Assembly: GCF_900177685.1 (NCBI RefSeq)
Contig: NZ_FXAY01000004.1
Coordinates: 248,001-312,000 of the forward strand
DNA from: Agreia pratensis
GTDB taxonomy: Bacteria > Actinomycetota > Actinomycetes > Actinomycetales > Microbacteriaceae
Direction of reading: 5' to 3'
DNA length: 64,000 nucleotides
A program made the position numbers and the translations under genes. Below, piece by piece: positions 29,207 through 37,362 of the stretch. The notes below the pieces were generated by a model. That model was not told the DNA's origin, made no database searches, and saw only the letters and a list, made by a program, of their open reading frames with translations. How positions within the stretch are numbered: position 1 is the first letter of the stretch; every line of letters starts with the position of its first letter.

Positions 29207-29234
29207 GGGAGAACGGGTATCCACCCATTCTCCC
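29207..29234. terminator. Bidirectional hairpin between DUF3117 and the O-methyltransferase
   Basis: GGGAGAACGGGT (29207-29218) pairs with ACCCATTCTCCC (29223-29234) through 12 base pairs with one G-U, around the loop ATCC. It lies between convergent genes. Confidence 0.6.
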
Positions 29235-29240
29235 CGACGG

Positions 29241-29873
29241 TCAGTCGCCGACTTTTGTTATCTGGAGCAGCCCGTCGCCGGCGGGCGAGAGGGCGACCAG
29301 CACCGCGCTCGACTTCGAGAGCTCGGTGATGAGGGTCCTGAAATCGGTCGCCGTGTCATCGCGCTGTGCCGGATCGGCCACACGGTCGCGCCACAGTGCG
29401 TGAGGAACAGCGACTGTTCCCCCCTTGCGTACGAGTCGGAGACCGTGCTCGACGTATTCGATCACGTTCTCTGCATCGGCATCGATCAGCACCAGGTCGT
29501 AGGAGTCCTCGTTCATTCGCGGCAAGACGTCGACGGCGCGACCCGCGATGAGTCGGAATCGATTTGCCGGGATGCCCTCCGCGAGAAATGCGGCGCGAGC
29601 CGCCTGCTGATACTCGACCTCCGTGTCGATCGACGTGATCGACGCGTGGGGCGCACCCCGGAGCATCCACAAGCCTGAGACGCCCGCGCCGGTGCCGACC
29701 TCGATGATCGCCTGGGCACCGGATGCCGCGGCGAGAACGCCGAGCTGCGCTCCGACCGCGGGCGACACGGGGTCGATACCTAGTTCGAGCGAGTGCGCGC
29801 GAGCCTGCGCAAGCCCAGCCGGCTCCAGGACGACGTCCTCGGAGTACTTCCAGTTCATTTCTTTACCTGACAC
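29241..29873 (-). CDS. SAM-dependent O-methyltransferase (COG4122, class I)
   Basis: This 210-residue methyltransferase belongs to the catechol/caffeoyl-CoA O-methyltransferase-like family 3. The SAM-binding glycine loop is IIEVGTGAGVSGLWML; motif II is SITSIDTEVEYQQAARAAF; and YDLVLIDADAENVIEYVEHGLRLVRKGGT carries the acidic residues used for metal binding in this family. It starts at GTG 29873 with GGGAGAG upstream; ATG 29858 is an alternative. A homologue occupies the same relative place in M. tuberculosis (Rv1220c), where sigE follows divergently. Here sigE is absent and tatB follows directly. The substrate is unknown. Confidence 0.88.
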   Translation of the reverse strand: MSGKEMNWKYSEDVVLEPAGLAQARAHSLELGIDPVSPAVGAQLGVLAAASGAQAIIEVGTGAGVSGLWMLRGAPHASITSIDTEVEYQQAARAAFLAEGIPANRFRLIAGRAVDVLPRMNEDSYDLVLIDADAENVIEYVEHGLRLVRKGGTVAVPHALWRDRVADPAQRDDTATDFRTLITELSKSSAVLVALSPAGDGLLQITKVGD

Positions 29874-29938
29874 GTCACTCTCCCGAAGGCAAGCATAGGT
29901 ACTGGGCGCCCTGTCAGACGCGAGCCACGCGGCGGAGG

Positions 29939-29944
29939 TAGTCT
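29939..29944 (+). promoter_or_regulatory. -10 hexamer of tatB, leaderless promoter
   Basis: TAGTCT lies 6 bases before GTG 29951. Confidence 0.5.
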
Positions 29945-29950
29945 GTCAGG

Positions 29951-30340
29951 GTGTTCAACGGGTTGTCGTTCGAGAAGCTGCTGCTCGTAGGGGTGATAGC
30001 TGTCTTCCTGCTCGGCCCCGACAAGCTCCCGAGCTACGCCGCCAAGCTGGGGCGGCTCGTGAGAACTCTGCGCGACTACGCCAACGGGGCCAAGGTGCGC
30101 ATGAAAGAGGAGATGGGCCCCGAGTTCGACGACGTCGACTGGAAAAAGCTCGATCCCCGCCAATACGACCCCCGACGCATCATCCGCGAAGCTCTGCTCG
30201 ATGATGCTCCGGCAGCCGCCGTCCCCGTGATCAAGCCCGTTTCGCGACCCGAACCGGCGTATCTCTCTCGCCAAAAAGACGCGGTTCCCTCGCAAGCGCA
30301 CGATGACTCGGCCACGCCGTTCGACTCGGAATCAACGTGA
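29951..30340 (+). CDS. tatB: Sec-independent protein translocase TatB
   Basis: TatB is the membrane component that, with TatC, recognises twin-arginine signal peptides; EfeB in this window is a likely substrate. The 129-residue protein has the Hcf106/TatB layout. The N-terminal MFNGLSFEKLLLVGVIAVFLLGPDKLP contains the single span and conserved FxxLGPxKLP-like hinge (quoted in two parts: FNGLSFEKLLLVG and VFLLGPDKLP). An amphipathic helix (AAKLGRLVRTLRDYANGAKV) and a charged, disordered tail follow. The start is GTG 29951. tatA and tatC are not in the window, which is usual for actinobacterial tatB. Confidence 0.92.
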   Translation: MFNGLSFEKLLLVGVIAVFLLGPDKLPSYAAKLGRLVRTLRDYANGAKVRMKEEMGPEFDDVDWKKLDPRQYDPRRIIREALLDDAPAAAVPVIKPVSRPEPAYLSRQKDAVPSQAHDDSATPFDSEST

Positions 30341-30358
30341 TTGCGCCCTCGTGGGCGC

Positions 30359-30364
30359 TAGATT
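30359..30364 (+). promoter_or_regulatory. -10 hexamer, leaderless promoter
   Basis: TAGATT lies 6 bases before ATG 30371. Confidence 0.45.
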
Positions 30365-30370
30365 GACATC

Positions 30371-30598
30371 ATGACAAGCGACGTCGACGGCACTGACCCG
30401 GTCACTTCTCTCTTCTCTGGCGCTGACGGTGTTGTCGTCACGAACGATACGGTGTCCGCCGATTGGACGTCGTCGCCGTGGACGCTGGCAGGGCTCGTAC
30501 TCGTCGGATGTGTCGCGGTCAGCGCCTTGTTCGCCGTCGTCATTCCTGTGCTTGCGGATCTGGTCTTCGGCTGGATGCCCGCGATCTTCTTGTTCTGA
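30371..30598 (+). CDS. Small single-span membrane protein of unknown function
   Basis: The 75-residue protein has an acidic, Ser/Thr-rich N-terminus of about 35 residues and then a long hydrophobic helix (WTLAGLVLVGCVAVSALFAV, continuing into VIPVLADLVFGWMPAIFLF). The C-terminus ends inside the membrane region without a charged tail. It follows tatB by 30 bases but seems to have its own leaderless promoter. I do not recognise a family. Coding is supported by the promoter spacing and the clean hydrophobic pattern. Confidence 0.6.
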   Translation: MTSDVDGTDPVTSLFSGADGVVVTNDTVSADWTSSPWTLAGLVLVGCVAVSALFAVVIPVLADLVFGWMPAIFLF

Positions 30599-30603
30599 CG
30601 CTG

Positions 30604-30879
30604 TCAGAACGTGATTCGCCAGAGATACTCAGAGCCGTCGGGGCGGAACCAGCGAACGACGACGATGCCCCGTCGCGGGAGTTCTTGACCTGAGACCAGG
30701 AGCCTCACCTGTCGACCAGGGTCGAGGATCAGAGGGGCGCTCGTGCGCAGGAGGCCGGCTCCGAGCACGCTGAACGACAGGGCTGTCAGGCGTTCTGGGC
30801 TGCGGTTGGTGAGCACCACGGCGCGGGGCGCACGGCGCCGCTCGATGGTGAAGGGAACGGGATACGCTTCGTCGATCAT
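30604..30879 (-). CDS. Small hypothetical protein, probably a beta-sandwich
   Basis: The 91-residue protein (MIDEAYPVPFTIERRRAPRA at its start, ending in YLWRITF) alternates hydrophobic and polar residues in about seven short strands, with turns such as TNRSPERLT and DPGRQVR. This suggests an Ig-like beta fold. It has no signal peptide, membrane span or known motif. It ends 5 bases from the stop of the convergent small membrane protein. A TAGCCT -10 lies 6 bases before its ATG. mrp lies 141 bases upstream on the same strand, but the promoter suggests separate expression. Confidence 0.6.
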   Translation of the reverse strand: MIDEAYPVPFTIERRRAPRAVVLTNRSPERLTALSFSVLGAGLLRTSAPLILDPGRQVRLLVSGQELPRRGIVVVRWFRPDGSEYLWRITF

Positions 30880-30885
30880 GCGGGC

Positions 30886-30891
30886 AGGCTA
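30886..30891 (-). promoter_or_regulatory. -10 hexamer, leaderless promoter
   Basis: TAGCCT on the minus strand ends 6 bases before ATG 30879. Confidence 0.45.
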
Positions 30892-31020
30892 GGGGCAGCG
30901 ACCGACTCCAGAGGGGCTCTCCTGGCCCGTGGGCGGCTGCGCTGTGGAGAGATCATGGGTACGAACCGTCGGGGAGGACAGGCGGGTATCCGGCCGCGCC
31001 CGCGGCGGCGGGAGCGGGGT

Positions 31021-32196
31021 TCAGCGGGGCGATACACCCAATGGTCGACCGGCGAGATCTCGTCCCCGGGTGGCGATGCGGTCGGCCACGGATTGAATCG
31101 CGATGCTCGCCGCATCCGCCGGGTCTGCGATCACGAGGGGTTCGCCCGCATCTCCTCCGCGTCGAAGCGCGAGGCTCAGGGGCACGGAAGCGAGAAGAGG
31201 TACGGGTGAATCCTGGCCGGCCGTCAGTCGACGCGCCACTTCATCTCCGCCGCCAGAGCCGAACAGGTCGAGCACCGAGCCGTCGGCCTGCACAAGTGGC
31301 GCCATGTTCTCGATGACCCCGAAGATGCGTTGGCCGGTCTGCCTGGCCACGATCCCCGAGCGCTCGGCGACATCTGCTGCGGCGGGTTGGGGGGTCGTCA
31401 CGACGATGACTTCGGCGTTCGGAAGCAACTGGCCGATAGAGATGGCGACATCGCCGGTCCCGGGCGGCAGATCGAGCAGGAGCACATCGAGATCACCGAA
31501 GAACACGTCGGTGAGAAACTGCTGGATGGTCCGGTGCAGCATCGGGCCACGCCATGCCACTGCACCGCCAGAAGAGCCCGATCCCGGGGCAGAGTCGATG
31601 AACATGCCGATCGAGATGACCTTCACATCTCGACCCACAGGAGGCAGGATCATGTCTCCGACGCGAGTGGGCTTCACAGCCAGCCCGTCGTCGTCGACCA
31701 GGCCGAGGATCGCGGGAATGGAGAAGCCGTACACGTCGGCGTCGACGATGCCGACTCGCAGCCCTCGGGCGGCGAGGGCCACCGCGAGATTTGCGGTCAG
31801 AGTCGACTTGCCCACCCCGCCCTTGCCGCTGGTGACCGCGTACACGCGGGTCAATGAGTCGGGTCCGAACTGAATCGAGCGGTGCGCGGCCGACCCTCGG
31901 AGCTTTTCGACGAGCGCTCGGCGCTCGGCCGAGCTCATGACGGAGACATCGACGTCGACCGAGTTCACGCCCGGCACCCCCGATGCCGCGGCCCGTACGT
32001 CGCGCTCGATCGTGTCGGCGGCCGGGCATCCGACGATGGTGAGCTTGAGATCGACAGACGCGCGGCCGGTCTCGTCGACCGCGATGCCGCCGATCATGTC
32101 GAGGTCGGTGATCGGTTTGCGGATCTCCGGGTCGATGACGCGCGACAAAGCCTGCCGAACAGCCTGGCCGAGCTGTGTGTCGGACGCCTCAGGCAC
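31021..32196 (-). CDS. mrp: Mrp/ApbC-type Fe-S cluster carrier P-loop ATPase
   Basis: Mrp/ApbC proteins bind and transfer Fe-S clusters. The N-terminal MIP18/DUF59 domain (about residues 5-90, VIDPEIRKPITDLDMIGGI and LTIVGCPAADTIE) precedes the deviant Walker A SGKGGVGKSTLTANLAVALA. VGIVDADVYGFSIPAILGL and LLLDLPPGTGDVAISIGQ follow. The CxxC that binds the cluster in many Mrp proteins is not obvious here: after VIENMAPLVQADGS the family CPHC is replaced. I choose GTG 32196, which overlaps the end of the DUF1003 gene by 8 bases and gives 391 residues; ATGs at 32229 and 32241 are alternatives further inside that gene. Confidence 0.9.
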   Translation of the reverse strand: MPEASDTQLGQAVRQALSRVIDPEIRKPITDLDMIGGIAVDETGRASVDLKLTIVGCPAADTIERDVRAAASGVPGVNSVDVDVSVMSSAERRALVEKLRGSAAHRSIQFGPDSLTRVYAVTSGKGGVGKSTLTANLAVALAARGLRVGIVDADVYGFSIPAILGLVDDDGLAVKPTRVGDMILPPVGRDVKVISIGMFIDSAPGSGSSGGAVAWRGPMLHRTIQQFLTDVFFGDLDVLLLDLPPGTGDVAISIGQLLPNAEVIVVTTPQPAAADVAERSGIVARQTGQRIFGVIENMAPLVQADGSVLDLFGSGGGDEVARRLTAGQDSPVPLLASVPLSLALRRGGDAGEPLVIADPADAASIAIQSVADRIATRGRDLAGRPLGVSPR

Positions 32197-32731
32197 CGGA
32201 TGTTCCGGCTGCACGGCGGCCCTCGGCATCCGGCTCAGCATCGCGGTCGAGTTCGTCGAGGAATGCCCGCAACTCCGTTCGGATGAAGTCCTTGCTGGCA
32301 AGGTCTTTCATGGCGAGTCGCAGCGCGACGACCTCCCGAGCCAGGTACTCGGTGTCGGCCAGATTGCGCTCGGCGCGCTGCCTGTCTTGTTCGATCTGCA
32401 CGCGGTCGCGGTCATCCTGTCGGTTCTGCGCCAACAGGATCAGCGGCGCGGCGTAGGACGCTTGCAGCGACAGGATCAGCGTGAGCGCCGTGAATCCGAT
32501 CGCCGCGTCGTCGAAGCGGAGGCCCTCGGGCGCCGTGGTGTTGTAGAACATCCAGGCCACGACGAACACCGTGAGGATGACGAGAAACCAGGGAGTTCCC
32601 ATGCCTCGTGCGATGGCCTCGGTTCCGCGGCCGAATCGGTCGCGGCTCTGGCGGTTGCGTCGGGGAATGACATTGCTGCGCAGACCCTTGGGCGCGTCGA
32701 GGCGAACGTCTGAGCGGTTATTGCGTGCCAT
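32189..32731 (-). CDS. DUF1003 membrane protein
   Basis: The 180-residue protein has a basic N-terminus, two membrane spans (WFLVILTVFVVAWMFYN and IGFTALTLILSLQASYAAPL) and a long C-terminal charged helix (QNRQDDRDRVQIEQDRQRAE onward), probably a coiled coil in the cytoplasm. This is the DUF1003 layout. It overlaps the MgtE_N-CBS gene upstream by 14 bases and mrp downstream by 8, forming a tight three-gene operon. The same three families neighbour each other in M. tuberculosis (Rv1229c-Rv1232c). The function is unknown. Confidence 0.9.
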   Translation of the reverse strand: MARNNRSDVRLDAPKGLRSNVIPRRNRQSRDRFGRGTEAIARGMGTPWFLVILTVFVVAWMFYNTTAPEGLRFDDAAIGFTALTLILSLQASYAAPLILLAQNRQDDRDRVQIEQDRQRAERNLADTEYLAREVVALRLAMKDLASKDFIRTELRAFLDELDRDAEPDAEGRRAAGTSGA

Positions 32732-34061
32732 TGCCGGCCCTCCTTCGTGCGCCTATGCGTACTGGTCTCTTCGTGGGAACGGGGACTGTTCGTTCGGGGA
32801 AACGCGTCGGAGTGCGTTTCTCGTCGTCGCCGTCGTGACTTCGCCAGTCATCGGGCAGCAGATAGTCGAGGACATCGTCAATGGTCACCACCCCGACGAG
32901 TCGGTGGTTGTCGTCGACAACCGGAACGGACACGAGGTTGTAGCTGGCGAGAATGCGCGAGACCTCTGCGGCCGAGGTATCGGCGGTCACCGGGTCGAGA
33001 CTCGAGTCGAGCAGCGTGCCCAGGCGTTCGTGCGGGGGATAGCGGAGCATGCGCTGGAAGTGCACCATACCGAGGAACCGGCCTGTGGGCGGCTCGTACG
33101 GGGGGAGCGTGACGCAGATGGCGGCGCCCAGCGCCGGTGCCATCTCTTGGCGACGGATGAGTGCGAGACCTTCGGCAACGGTCGCATCGGCCGACACGAT
33201 GATGGGTTCGGTGGTCATGAGTCCACCGGCAGTGTCGGGCTCGTACGACAGCAGCATGCGCACGTCATCGGCCTCTTCGGGCTGCATCAGACTGAGCAGG
33301 GCCTCGCCGCGCTCGCCCGAAAGCTGTGCGATCAGGTCGGCGGCATCGTCGGGCTGCATCTGGTCGAGCACATCTGCAGCGCGGTCGTCGCCGAGCTGGC
33401 CGAGAATCTCGACCTGCTCGCTCTCGGGCATCTCCTCGAGCACGTCTGCGAGTCGCGCATCGGGCAGTTCTTCGGCAACCTCGAGCATGCGCGCTTGAGG
33501 AAGATCCATCAGCGTCGATGCGAGGTCTGCAGGCTTGAGGTCGGAGTAGGTCGCGATCAGCTGTTCGGCCGACTGCGCCTCGCCGCCCTTGGTCTGCTCG
33601 ACGACGTCGCGCCACAGAGCAAAGGATGTTGCCCCCTTGGCGAAAGGCGAACCCCCTGTCTTCGGTCGACGCACGAAGAGCTGGGCCACCTGCCATTCAC
33701 CGGGGCCGACCTCTTCGATCGCGACGTCTTCGACGGTGGCCTCACCACTGCCGTCATTGAAGTCGAGTTTGCGACCGAGCATCTCGGCAATGACTCGCAC
33801 TTCGCCGCCGCGCTGTTCGAATCGACGTACGTTGATGAGTCCGGTCGTGATGATCTGCCCGCTGCCGATCGAAGTGACACGCCCGATCGAGAGAAACACA
33901 CGACGTTTGCCGGGGATCTCGACGATCAGTCCGACGACGCGGGGCGACTCGGTTCTGCGGTACACCACGAGCACGTCGCGAACCTTACCGAGACGGTCGC
34001 CGGCGGGGTCGAAGACGGTGCACCCGGCCAAACGGGCGACGAAGACTCTGGTGGCACTCAC
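32718..34061 (-). CDS. Soluble PRC-barrel / MgtE_N / CBS-pair protein (no transporter domain)
   Basis: The 447-residue protein has the cytosolic sensing part of MgtE magnesium channels without the membrane domain. Residues about 1-90 form a PRC-barrel-like beta domain (GCTVFDPAGDRLGKVRDVLVV). Residues about 145-265 are MgtE_N helical repeats (LPDARLADVLEEMPESEQVE and QMQPDDAADLIAQLS). Two CBS domains follow at about 265-410, and a basic tail ends the protein. No hydrophobic spans exist. The start is GTG 34061. In full-length MgtE this module gates the channel according to cytosolic Mg2+; a free-standing version coupled to DUF1003 and Mrp is probably a regulator or scaffold with an unknown partner. 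Confidence 0.9.
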   Translation of the reverse strand: MSATRVFVARLAGCTVFDPAGDRLGKVRDVLVVYRRTESPRVVGLIVEIPGKRRVFLSIGRVTSIGSGQIITTGLINVRRFEQRGGEVRVIAEMLGRKLDFNDGSGEATVEDVAIEEVGPGEWQVAQLFVRRPKTGGSPFAKGATSFALWRDVVEQTKGGEAQSAEQLIATYSDLKPADLASTLMDLPQARMLEVAEELPDARLADVLEEMPESEQVEILGQLGDDRAADVLDQMQPDDAADLIAQLSGERGEALLSLMQPEEADDVRMLLSYEPDTAGGLMTTEPIIVSADATVAEGLALIRRQEMAPALGAAICVTLPPYEPPTGRFLGMVHFQRMLRYPPHERLGTLLDSSLDPVTADTSAAEVSRILASYNLVSVPVVDDNHRLVGVVTIDDVLDYLLPDDWRSHDGDDEKRTPTRFPERTVPVPTKRPVRIGARRRAGNGTQ

Positions 34062-34108
34062 ACGTCTAACTTAGACCTTCCACATGAGGGCCATGGGAGG
34101 ATGGTCCT

Positions 34109-34603
34109 GTGAGTAATCAGATGCCATTCGGCGGCCGTACGCCGAGCAATTCCGCGACGATGCCCCGTGGCGAGATCGTTGCGACCTACGACTCGTACGT
34201 CGAGGCCCAGACCGCGGTCGACCGCCTCGCGCACGCCGATTTTCCGGTCGCCGAGGTGTCGATCGTGGGCAGCGATCTGAAGACTGTGGAGCGAGTGTTG
34301 GCTAAGCAGAGCTACGCCAGGGCGGCCATCTCCGGTGCTCTGAGCGGCCTGTGGCTCGGCCTGTTCTTCGGCTTCTTCCTCGTGATCCTGCAGCCGACGG
34401 GCACGTCGCTTCCGTTCATCGCCGCCGCCAGCCTCATCGGTGCGGGGTTCGGAATGCTCTTCCGCATCGTCACCTATTCGATCTCGCGGCGCCGCCGCGA
34501 CTTCACGTCGACGATGCAGGTCATCGCAACGAGCTACTCACTCGTCGTGAGCCCGGACGTCGCAAATAAGGCGAGAAACCTGCTCGAGGCGCCCGCCGTC
34601 TGA
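34109..34603 (+). CDS. General stress protein (YflT/17M-like) with two membrane spans
   Basis: This is a 164-residue protein. The N-terminal domain (residues 20-70, EIVATYDSYVEAQTAVDRLA) matches the heat-induced stress protein YflT fold. A glycine-rich hydrophobic hairpin of two spans follows (ALSGLWLGLFFGFFLVIL and PFIAAASLIGAGFGMLF). The C-terminal part (TMQVIATSYSLVVSPDVANK) returns to a short beta-alpha unit. It starts at GTG 34109 with GGGAGGA upstream. It is divergent from the MgtE_N-CBS operon and convergent with aminopeptidase P. Confidence 0.82.
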   Translation: MSNQMPFGGRTPSNSATMPRGEIVATYDSYVEAQTAVDRLAHADFPVAEVSIVGSDLKTVERVLAKQSYARAAISGALSGLWLGLFFGFFLVILQPTGTSLPFIAAASLIGAGFGMLFRIVTYSISRRRRDFTSTMQVIATSYSLVVSPDVANKARNLLEAPAV

Positions 34604-34613
34604 CAGGCGGGCG
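34590..34613. terminator. Hairpin between convergent stress-protein and pepP genes
   Basis: CGCCCGCC (34590-34597) pairs perfectly with GGCGGGCG (34606-34613) across an 8-base loop, overlapping the end of the plus-strand gene and followed by CACTCTT. Confidence 0.45.
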
Positions 34614-34623
34614 CACTCTTGCG

Positions 34624-36105
34624 CTAGCTCAGGCGTGCGATCCACGCCTCGACATCGTCGGCTGTGCGCGGGATGCCGGCCGAAAGGTTCTCTGCTCCAT
34701 CGTTCGTTACGAGGATGTCGTCTTCGATGCGAACGCCGATACCCCGGAACGACTCGGGAACCGTCAGGTCATCCGGCTGGAAGTAGAGCCCCGGCTCGAT
34801 CGTGAAGACCATGCCCTCCTCCACGATTCCGTCGAGATACATTTCGCGGCGCGCCTGGGCGCAGTCGTGCACATCGATGCCGAGGTGATGGCTCGTGCCG
34901 TGCACCATGTAGCGGCGGTGCTGCTGGTTGTCGGCCTCGAGCGCCTCTTCGGCGGAGACGGGCAGCAGACCCCACTCGGCAGTGCGCTGGGCGATCGCGG
35001 TCATGGCGGTCGCGTGAATCTCGCGAAACCGGATGCCCGGGCGCACGATCGCGAAGGCCGCATCGGCGGCCTCGCGCACGGCCTCGTAGATATCTCTCTG
35101 AACGGGCGAGAAGGTGCCCGAGATCGGCAGTGTGCGCGTGATGTCGGCGGTGTAGAGAGTGTCGACTTCGACGCCCGCGTCGAGCAGCATGAGGTCGCCG
35201 GGCACGACGGGTCCATCGTTGGTCGTCCAGTGGAGGATGCAGGCGTGCGGTCCTGAGGCGGCGATGGTGTCGTAGCCCACGGCGTTGCCGTCGACTCGGG
35301 CGCGGGTGTTGAACACGCCCTCGACGATCCGCTCGCCGCGCTGGTGGGCCGAGATCTTCGGCAGGTCGCGAATGACGTCATCGAAACCTCGAGCGGTGGC
35401 CGCGACGGCGAGTCTCATCTGTTCGACCTCGAACGAGTCCTTCACCAGCCGCAACTCCGACAGATCGCGAGCGAAGGCATCGTCGAGCTCTTCGTCCGAG
35501 GTCTTCAGGAGATCGCCGGAGGCCTCACGAACGACCCGGGTCGACGCATCCGCCGACTGTCGAATTCTGTCGAAGTCGGCGATGCCGCGAGTCGCGATTC
35601 CCAGGTCTCCGGCGACCTGGGCCAACGACGGCCGAGCGCCTATCCAGAACTCGCCGATCTCGGAGTTCGCATAGAACTCGTCAGAGTCGCGTCCCGCGCG
35701 TTCGCGGAAGTACAGGGTCGCGTCGTGACCACCCTCAGCTCGAGGCTCGAGCACCAGTACAGCCCCGGGCTCACTGTCGGAGCCCCAACCCGTGAGCCAC
35801 GAGAACGCAGAATGGGCGCGGAAGGGATAGTCGGTGTCGTTGGAGCGCTGTTTGCGATCGCCCGCGGGTATGACGAGGGTCTCGTCGGGGTGCAGAGCCG
35901 AGATGGCCTCGCGGCGCGCCGCGGCGAAGGATGCCTCGGGCCGGGCCGGCGGAACGATGTCGGTTCGATCGGCCCACCCGCTGGCGATGAAATCGCGGAA
36001 CGTCGTCGAGCCCGGTGTCGTGCTTCTATTGCCCGCCGCCGCTTCTGTGGGGGCGTCGGAGTGGTCTGTCTTCTGTGCGTCGGCCATACGACCATTCTGA
36101 GCCAT
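34624..36105 (-). CDS. pepP: Xaa-Pro aminopeptidase (aminopeptidase P, M24B)
   Basis: PepP removes N-terminal residues preceding proline; it is a cytosolic di-manganese pita-bread enzyme. The N-terminal creatinase-like domain includes TDYPFRAHSAFSWLTGW. The catalytic domain carries the metal ligands in MLLDAGVEVDTLYTADITRT, in VHGTSHHLGIDVHD and in the distal Glu pair (EEGMVFTIEPGLYF and RIEDDILVT). ATG 36105 and ATG 36087 are both possible starts; the open frame continues to 36135, but that crosses the divergent promoter. At 36105 the protein has 493 residues. Confidence 0.93.
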   Translation of the reverse strand: MAQNGRMADAQKTDHSDAPTEAAAGNRSTTPGSTTFRDFIASGWADRTDIVPPARPEASFAAARREAISALHPDETLVIPAGDRKQRSNDTDYPFRAHSAFSWLTGWGSDSEPGAVLVLEPRAEGGHDATLYFRERAGRDSDEFYANSEIGEFWIGARPSLAQVAGDLGIATRGIADFDRIRQSADASTRVVREASGDLLKTSDEELDDAFARDLSELRLVKDSFEVEQMRLAVAATARGFDDVIRDLPKISAHQRGERIVEGVFNTRARVDGNAVGYDTIAASGPHACILHWTTNDGPVVPGDLMLLDAGVEVDTLYTADITRTLPISGTFSPVQRDIYEAVREAADAAFAIVRPGIRFREIHATAMTAIAQRTAEWGLLPVSAEEALEADNQQHRRYMVHGTSHHLGIDVHDCAQARREMYLDGIVEEGMVFTIEPGLYFQPDDLTVPESFRGIGVRIEDDILVTNDGAENLSAGIPRTADDVEAWIARLS

Positions 36106-36121
36106 TGATTCATGTCCCGAG

Positions 36122-36127
36122 TAAGTT
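36122..36127 (+). promoter_or_regulatory. -10 hexamer of the three-gene surface operon, leaderless promoter
   Basis: TAAGTT lies 6 bases before ATG 36134. Its reverse strand (TAACTT, shifted by one base) may also serve the divergent pepP. Confidence 0.45.
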
Positions 36128-36133
36128 AGACCC

Positions 36134-36766
36134 ATGCCAGCAGCCCGTGATCGATCGTCTTCGCGGCTGCTCTCGCTCGTCGAACGAGCATCTCCCGCCC
36201 TCTATGCCAGCTCGGCGCTTGTCGTCGTGTTCGGTGCGGTGGCCGGATTCGGTGGCCTGAACACGGTCGAGAAGCCGCCTGTCGCGCGAGCGACCAGTGG
36301 CCAGGTGGTCACCGGTAAACAACTCGACGTCACAATAGAGGATGCGTTTCTCGCAGATGGATTCGATCCCTATTTCAACCCCGAAGACGGCAACCGATTC
36401 CTTGCGGTCCGAGCCCTCGTCACCAACGTGTCGAATACACCGGTAGACAAGGTGAAAGACAACGTCCTGGTCGACGGTGTCGTGGGATCGGCCGGTACAC
36501 CGCAGGCCGATGAGGTGATCCGCATAGGGGAGTCTTCGAGCAACCCCACACTGCAGCCTGGCGTAGCGCAGGAGATCGTGTTGCTCTGGGAGATTCCAGC
36601 GAGCGATGAAGAGTCCGGCTCTGAGATCACCGTGCATGTTCTGGACAAATCCCTGCTGAAGGGTTTCCTCTTCGCCGACTCCTGGGGCGATCCCGTCGTC
36701 ACCGCGGATGTTTCCCTCGTGCTGGGCGACCGAGGCTTCGACTTCGCGAAAGACAAAGCCAAGTGA
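36134..36766 (+). CDS. Surface protein A of a three-gene operon (single span, Ig-like ectodomain)
   Basis: The 210-residue protein has a 20-residue cytoplasmic start, one membrane anchor (ALYASSALVVVFGAVAGFGG) and an outward domain of about 160 residues. The ectodomain pattern (GNRFLAVRALVTNVSNTPVD, then LQPGVAQEIVLLWEIPAS, ending in a short amphipathic strand) resembles DUF4352-type Ig-like domains, as judged by eye. It is the first of three genes joined by GTGA overlaps. The two following products share the same layout but little sequence. No transporter or enzyme is in the operon. The function is unknown. Confidence 0.8.
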   Translation: MPAARDRSSSRLLSLVERASPALYASSALVVVFGAVAGFGGLNTVEKPPVARATSGQVVTGKQLDVTIEDAFLADGFDPYFNPEDGNRFLAVRALVTNVSNTPVDKVKDNVLVDGVVGSAGTPQADEVIRIGESSSNPTLQPGVAQEIVLLWEIPASDEESGSEITVHVLDKSLLKGFLFADSWGDPVVTADVSLVLGDRGFDFAKDKAK

Positions 36767-37362
36767 TCTCCGGCAGGCGAGTGACTCGACGCGGCGCCCT
36801 CTCGGCGCTGACGGTCGTCGTCGCGCTTGCGGCGACTGTGGTGGTCTACGGGGTGACGCCGCACGGTGATGACATCAACGTGCCATTCAACGTGCGCGGT
36901 GGCATCGGAGACGTTCTGACCGGCCGCACACTCACCGGCGCGGTGACGTCGGTGCGTCTGGCTTCGTCGATAGACGCCACGGCGGCTGACAGCGATTGGT
37001 CAGGTGAGACGACGGGAACCTGGGTCGTGGTCGACGCCGAGATCGCCGCTCGGTTCGAGCCCTCGTCGTTGTACAGACCGACGTTGACGATCGGCGACAC
37101 GACCTACTACGCCTCGGAGCGCCTTTCGCTCGTGACGCTCGACGACGGCACCGTCAGGCCCGGCATAGCGTCGGTCGGGGTGATTCTCTTCGAAGTCTCC
37201 GACGACAAACTTCGGTCGGCAGAAGCAGCCAAGGCCGAGATCGGAATCAATGCCTCATTCGAGTCGATCCTCGACTCTCGTCTTGTCACCCAGGTCGATC
37301 TCACGAGTCTGCCTGTCGAGTCCGACGTAGCCGTGTCGCGACCCGAGGAGAAGGTCCTGTGA
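36763..37362 (+). CDS. Surface protein B of a three-gene operon (single span, Ig-like ectodomain)
   Basis: The 199-residue protein has a basic N-terminus with a twin-arginine-like VTRRGALSALTVVVALAATV that more likely acts as a signal anchor than a Tat signal. A DUF4352-like beta domain follows (GTWVVVDAEIAARFEPSSLY, RPTLTIGDTTYYASERLS and RPGIASVGVILFEVSDD). The GTG start overlaps the stop of gene A and its own stop overlaps the start of gene C. The order extracellular strand, partner gap and PG turn matches protein A, so the two are probably distant paralogues. Confidence 0.8.
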   Translation: MISGRRVTRRGALSALTVVVALAATVVVYGVTPHGDDINVPFNVRGGIGDVLTGRTLTGAVTSVRLASSIDATAADSDWSGETTGTWVVVDAEIAARFEPSSLYRPTLTIGDTTYYASERLSLVTLDDGTVRPGIASVGVILFEVSDDKLRSAEAAKAEIGINASFESILDSRLVTQVDLTSLPVESDVAVSRPEEKVL

